NCBI RefSeq assembly: GCF_024693525.1
Contig: NZ_JAILKR010000103.1
Coordinates: 1 to 18,143 of the forward strand
Source: Selenomonas sp.
GTDB taxonomy: Bacteria; Bacillota_C; Negativicutes; Selenomonadales; Selenomonadaceae
Direction: 5' to 3'
DNA: 18,143 nt
The notes under the pieces were generated by a model that worked only from the letters and a program-made list of their open reading frames with translations, searched no databases and was not told the origin of the DNA. Shown here in pieces: positions 16,089 to 18,143 of this stretch (position 1 is its first letter; the number at the start of each line of letters is the position of its first letter). The translations under genes were made by a program, and so were the position numbers.

Positions 16089-17131
16089 CTGCCAAAATCC
16101 AGCCAACCGGAATCATCCAACTGGCAACGGGAAAAATCTATCCCGTCATCCATACAATCAATCAGCACACACCCGCGCAAATCAGAACGCTCGATATGAA
16201 CATCACGGAAAACACAATTTTCTAGCAAGGGGGCCGCATAAAACTCTCCATCCATCGTGGTATCCGCAGAAATCCTGTCGAACGTACAATCTTCAAAGAC
16301 ACAATTCCGCCAGCAGCTCCCCGCTATTTTCACCTTCGAAAAATCGACATAATGAAACCGGCACCCTTGGAAAATCGCATCACGTAAGTCGAGTTTCTGC
16401 AGAGTTGCCGGTTCAAACAAGCAATCCGTAAAACGGCTTAATTGTAAATTTTTACGTTTCAACACATGCTGACGATAAATCTTCCGCTCAAAATGCTGCA
16501 ACGACAAATCAGATTCATCCACAGTCAGCAAATCCTCCGACGGCAAAATAGCATACACAGGTTTCTGCCCATCATAATAAGTACCCATTGACAGGTAAAA
16601 CGGCACCTTAACAGTCAAACCTTTCAACAATTCATCCATATCCATGTCCGCCAACCATACTTTCATCTCACAAGCAAGCTGAAAAGCAAACTGCTCCAAT
16701 GTCGCAGCATAAAGCGTCCGTATCATCGTCTTGCGTAAGGTACGGCGCTGATAAAACGCATCATCCTCGGCCCGGCAGATAAACTCCTGCCAACGGGAAA
16801 GAAAAACATCCGCTGGAATGCGATATCGGTAAAACGGTCTGCCATAAAACCAAGCCTCATCATAAAAATCCACCAACAGCACAGGCTTTCCCAAACCAAC
16901 CGACACCAGTGGCAACGAGATACTAATGTTTGAGCAAGGCACCATCACTTCATCCTGCCTCCGTGCAGCCTCTACAACCGCGCTCCGCAATCTCCTCTGC
17001 AAAAACAAAGAAATCTCATCAAACCTATCATTCCAATCAGCAAACGAACCCCGAAAGAACTCCTCTTCTAATTCGGGATAACGCTTTGCTTTGTACTCGT
17101 CCAATGAATCAATCAATATCATCACTTCCAT
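16085..17131 (-). CDS. Pentapeptide-repeat protein A, candidate spike adaptor
   Basis: 348 residues. Residues 1 to about 225 form a domain I cannot name, including VDFYDEAWFYGRPFYRYRIP and an acidic stretch (LADMDMDELLKG). Residues about 230-345 are pentapeptide-like repeats (LSRFTDCLFEPATLQKLDLR, FQGCRFHYVDFSKVKIAG, FEDCTFDR), predicting a beta-helix. It is the paralogue of 6912-7937. The start is uncertain: ATG 17131 has no clear Shine-Dalgarno sequence, and an in-frame ATG at 17122 is an alternative. It is the first intact gene after the broken Rhs and leads the triplet that ends in VgrG A. An effector- or spike-loading role is inferred by analogy with pentapeptide-bearing DUF2169 adaptors. 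Confidence 0.85.
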   Translation of the reverse strand: MEVMILIDSLDEYKAKRYPELEEEFFRGSFADWNDRFDEISLFLQRRLRSAVVEAARRQDEVMVPCSNISISLPLVSVGLGKPVLLVDFYDEAWFYGRPFYRYRIPADVFLSRWQEFICRAEDDAFYQRRTLRKTMIRTLYAATLEQFAFQLACEMKVWLADMDMDELLKGLTVKVPFYLSMGTYYDGQKPVYAILPSEDLLTVDESDLSLQHFERKIYRQHVLKRKNLQLSRFTDCLFEPATLQKLDLRDAIFQGCRFHYVDFSKVKIAGSCWRNCVFEDCTFDRISADTTMDGEFYAAPLLENCVFRDVHIERSDLRGCVLIDCMDDGIDFSRCQLDDSGWLDFGR

Positions 17132-17188
17132 ATAAGTATCAAGATAGTATTCGTTATACCATATTCATCTTTGAATTGGATTAATTAC

Positions 17189-18143
17189 TCAAACTTCAGC
17201 ACGGGGTATCTTTTCGATGGCGCCATCGGCATCGCGTTCAAATTTGACAATTGACTGGTCAACTTCGTTGCGTATATCAACTAATCGATTTGACTTGTCA
17301 AATCGGTAGTTGACTTTTCGGCCCGTTATGTCTGTCTGACTGGTCTTGCGGCCCAGTTCGTCGTAGGTATACGCAAGCAGCGTTCTGCCACTGGCTTTCT
17401 TAGCAAGCAGCAGGCCGTCTTTGTCATAGGTGTAGCGGTAGTCCATGCCGTCAGCTATGGCGGCGGTCAATTGACCATTCGGCGCATATCCATAGCTGTT
17501 GCGCAGGTCGCCTGCCTTGCGCTCAACGAGACTACCGTAGACATTCCACTGGTACTCATTCGTTATACCATTGCGGTCTTGGAATTTGATTCGTTTGCCA
17601 TCGTCGGCTTCGGTGATGTTGCCCGCAAAGTCGTAGGCAACAGTTTCGAGCAGCTTGCCATCGGTGCCGATGACTGCCGTCAGCCTGCCGGCGCTGTCAT
17701 ATTGATAGCGGTAGGACATTGCCTGCGGCAGCTGCCGCTCGGTTATGTTGCCTTCTTTATCGTAGACGAGTTTCTGCGTGCGGCCTTCGCTGGACACAGC
17801 TATGATACGTTGATTCATCAGGTTGTACGTAAATCTTTCCTCACGGCCGCAGTCGTCGGTGATGGTCAGGAGGTTGCCCGCTTTGTCATAGGCAAAGCGC
17901 GTTGTATTCTGCTGGCCCGTTGCGCTGTCGATGACAGTTTCGGCCACCAGGCGGTCAACGGCTTCGTATTCGCGCTGAATTTTACTGTCATCGGGGAGCT
18001 TTATCTCCGTGATGTTGCTGTTGGCATCATAGGTGTAGTGGATATGCGCCCACCAGGTGCCTTTCCTCTTTTGATTGAGTTTTTCGGCCCGGTCAACCAA
18101 ACGGCCGGTTTCGTCGTAGAGGAATTTCACCAGCTGTTTTTCC
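17189..18143 (-). pseudogene. Truncated Rhs/YD-repeat protein remnant (5' partial)
   Basis: The frame is open from the right edge to TGA at 17189, about 318 codons; the start lies outside the window. It consists of YD repeats (YTYDANSN, FAYDKAGN, YTYDKDG, YTYDELGR) nearly identical to part of the VgrG-Rhs at 625-1810. It stops at DGAIEKIPRAEV, in the middle of a repeat, without the DPxG cleavage motif or a toxin tip, whereas the intact copy continues past this point. Against that copy it lacks 84 codons after VAYD and a further net 34 codons after NITEA. Hence it is probably a broken Rhs C-terminus left by recombination. An unusually short intact protein remains possible, since the upstream part cannot be seen. 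Confidence 0.82.
17207..18038 (-). repeat. Long direct repeat, copy 2 (Rhs remnant)
   Basis: This is the partner of 625-1810. Homology ends abruptly on both sides: near the premature stop on the left, and at the divergent stretch before YTYDANSN on the right. It is a likely substrate for homologous recombination with copy 1. Confidence 0.85.

Noticed and set aside
16089..16106. TTG start at 16106 for PTF/YWVPF protein A.
   Set aside because: The GTG at 16088 forms the same GTGA overlap and ATAGA context as the paralogue at 6915.
17132..17188. Possible promoter (GGTATAACG on the minus strand) before pentapeptide gene A.
   Set aside because: No -35 element with acceptable spacing could be found, so I do not call it.

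Overview
This window reads as one accessory island, transcribed entirely on the minus strand, that encodes spike, adaptor and effector parts of a contractile injection system (type VI secretion-like or extracellular CIS-like). Three VgrG/gpD-type spike domains, an Rhs/YD-repeat toxin shell, a DUF4280-type PAAR-like effector and pentapeptide-repeat proteins fit a diderm Firmicute (a Negativicutes bacterium such as a Selenomonas relative). That taxonomic guess is an inference from gene content and Shine-Dalgarno usage; no rRNA or housekeeping gene is present to confirm it.

Layout in transcription order, from the right edge to the left. (1) 18143-17189: the C-terminal end of a broken Rhs protein that begins outside the window and stops in the middle of its YD repeats. 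(2) 17131-14218: a triplet of pentapeptide-repeat protein A, small 'PTF/YWVPF' protein A and VgrG A. (3) 14213-10866: four genes I do not recognise (259, 429, 234 and 183 aa), very tightly packed and probably baseplate or adaptor parts. (4) 10869-9475: VgrG B. (5) 9454-8107: a cargo pair, a 302-aa DUF4280-like PAAR protein with an unidentified C-terminal domain and a 114-aa three-helix membrane protein that looks like its immunity partner. (6) 7937-6382: pentapeptide protein B and PTF/YWVPF protein B, diverged paralogues of the pair in the first triplet. (7) 6360-1: a giant VgrG-Rhs fusion (2120 codons inside the window, toxin tip beyond the left edge).

From 17131 to 9475 the genes overlap by 4 bases or sit within 12 bases of each other, so they are very likely one operon. 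The recurrent pentapeptide/PTF pair directly upstream of a spike gene (VgrG A, and the VgrG-Rhs fusion) suggests that the pair loads or matures that spike. The cargo pair and the ends of the island are more AT-rich or repetitive and look like the exchanged parts.

The broken Rhs at the right edge and the C-terminal part of the VgrG-Rhs at the left share a long near-identical direct repeat (625-1810 and 17207-18038). The right copy lacks 118 codons of YD repeats in two in-frame steps. Recombination between the copies would remove the whole island between them. No sheath, tube, ATPase or membrane-complex gene lies in the window. No stretch over 300 bases lacks a gene, and I see no tRNA, rRNA, CRISPR array, insertion sequence or convincing promoter or terminator.
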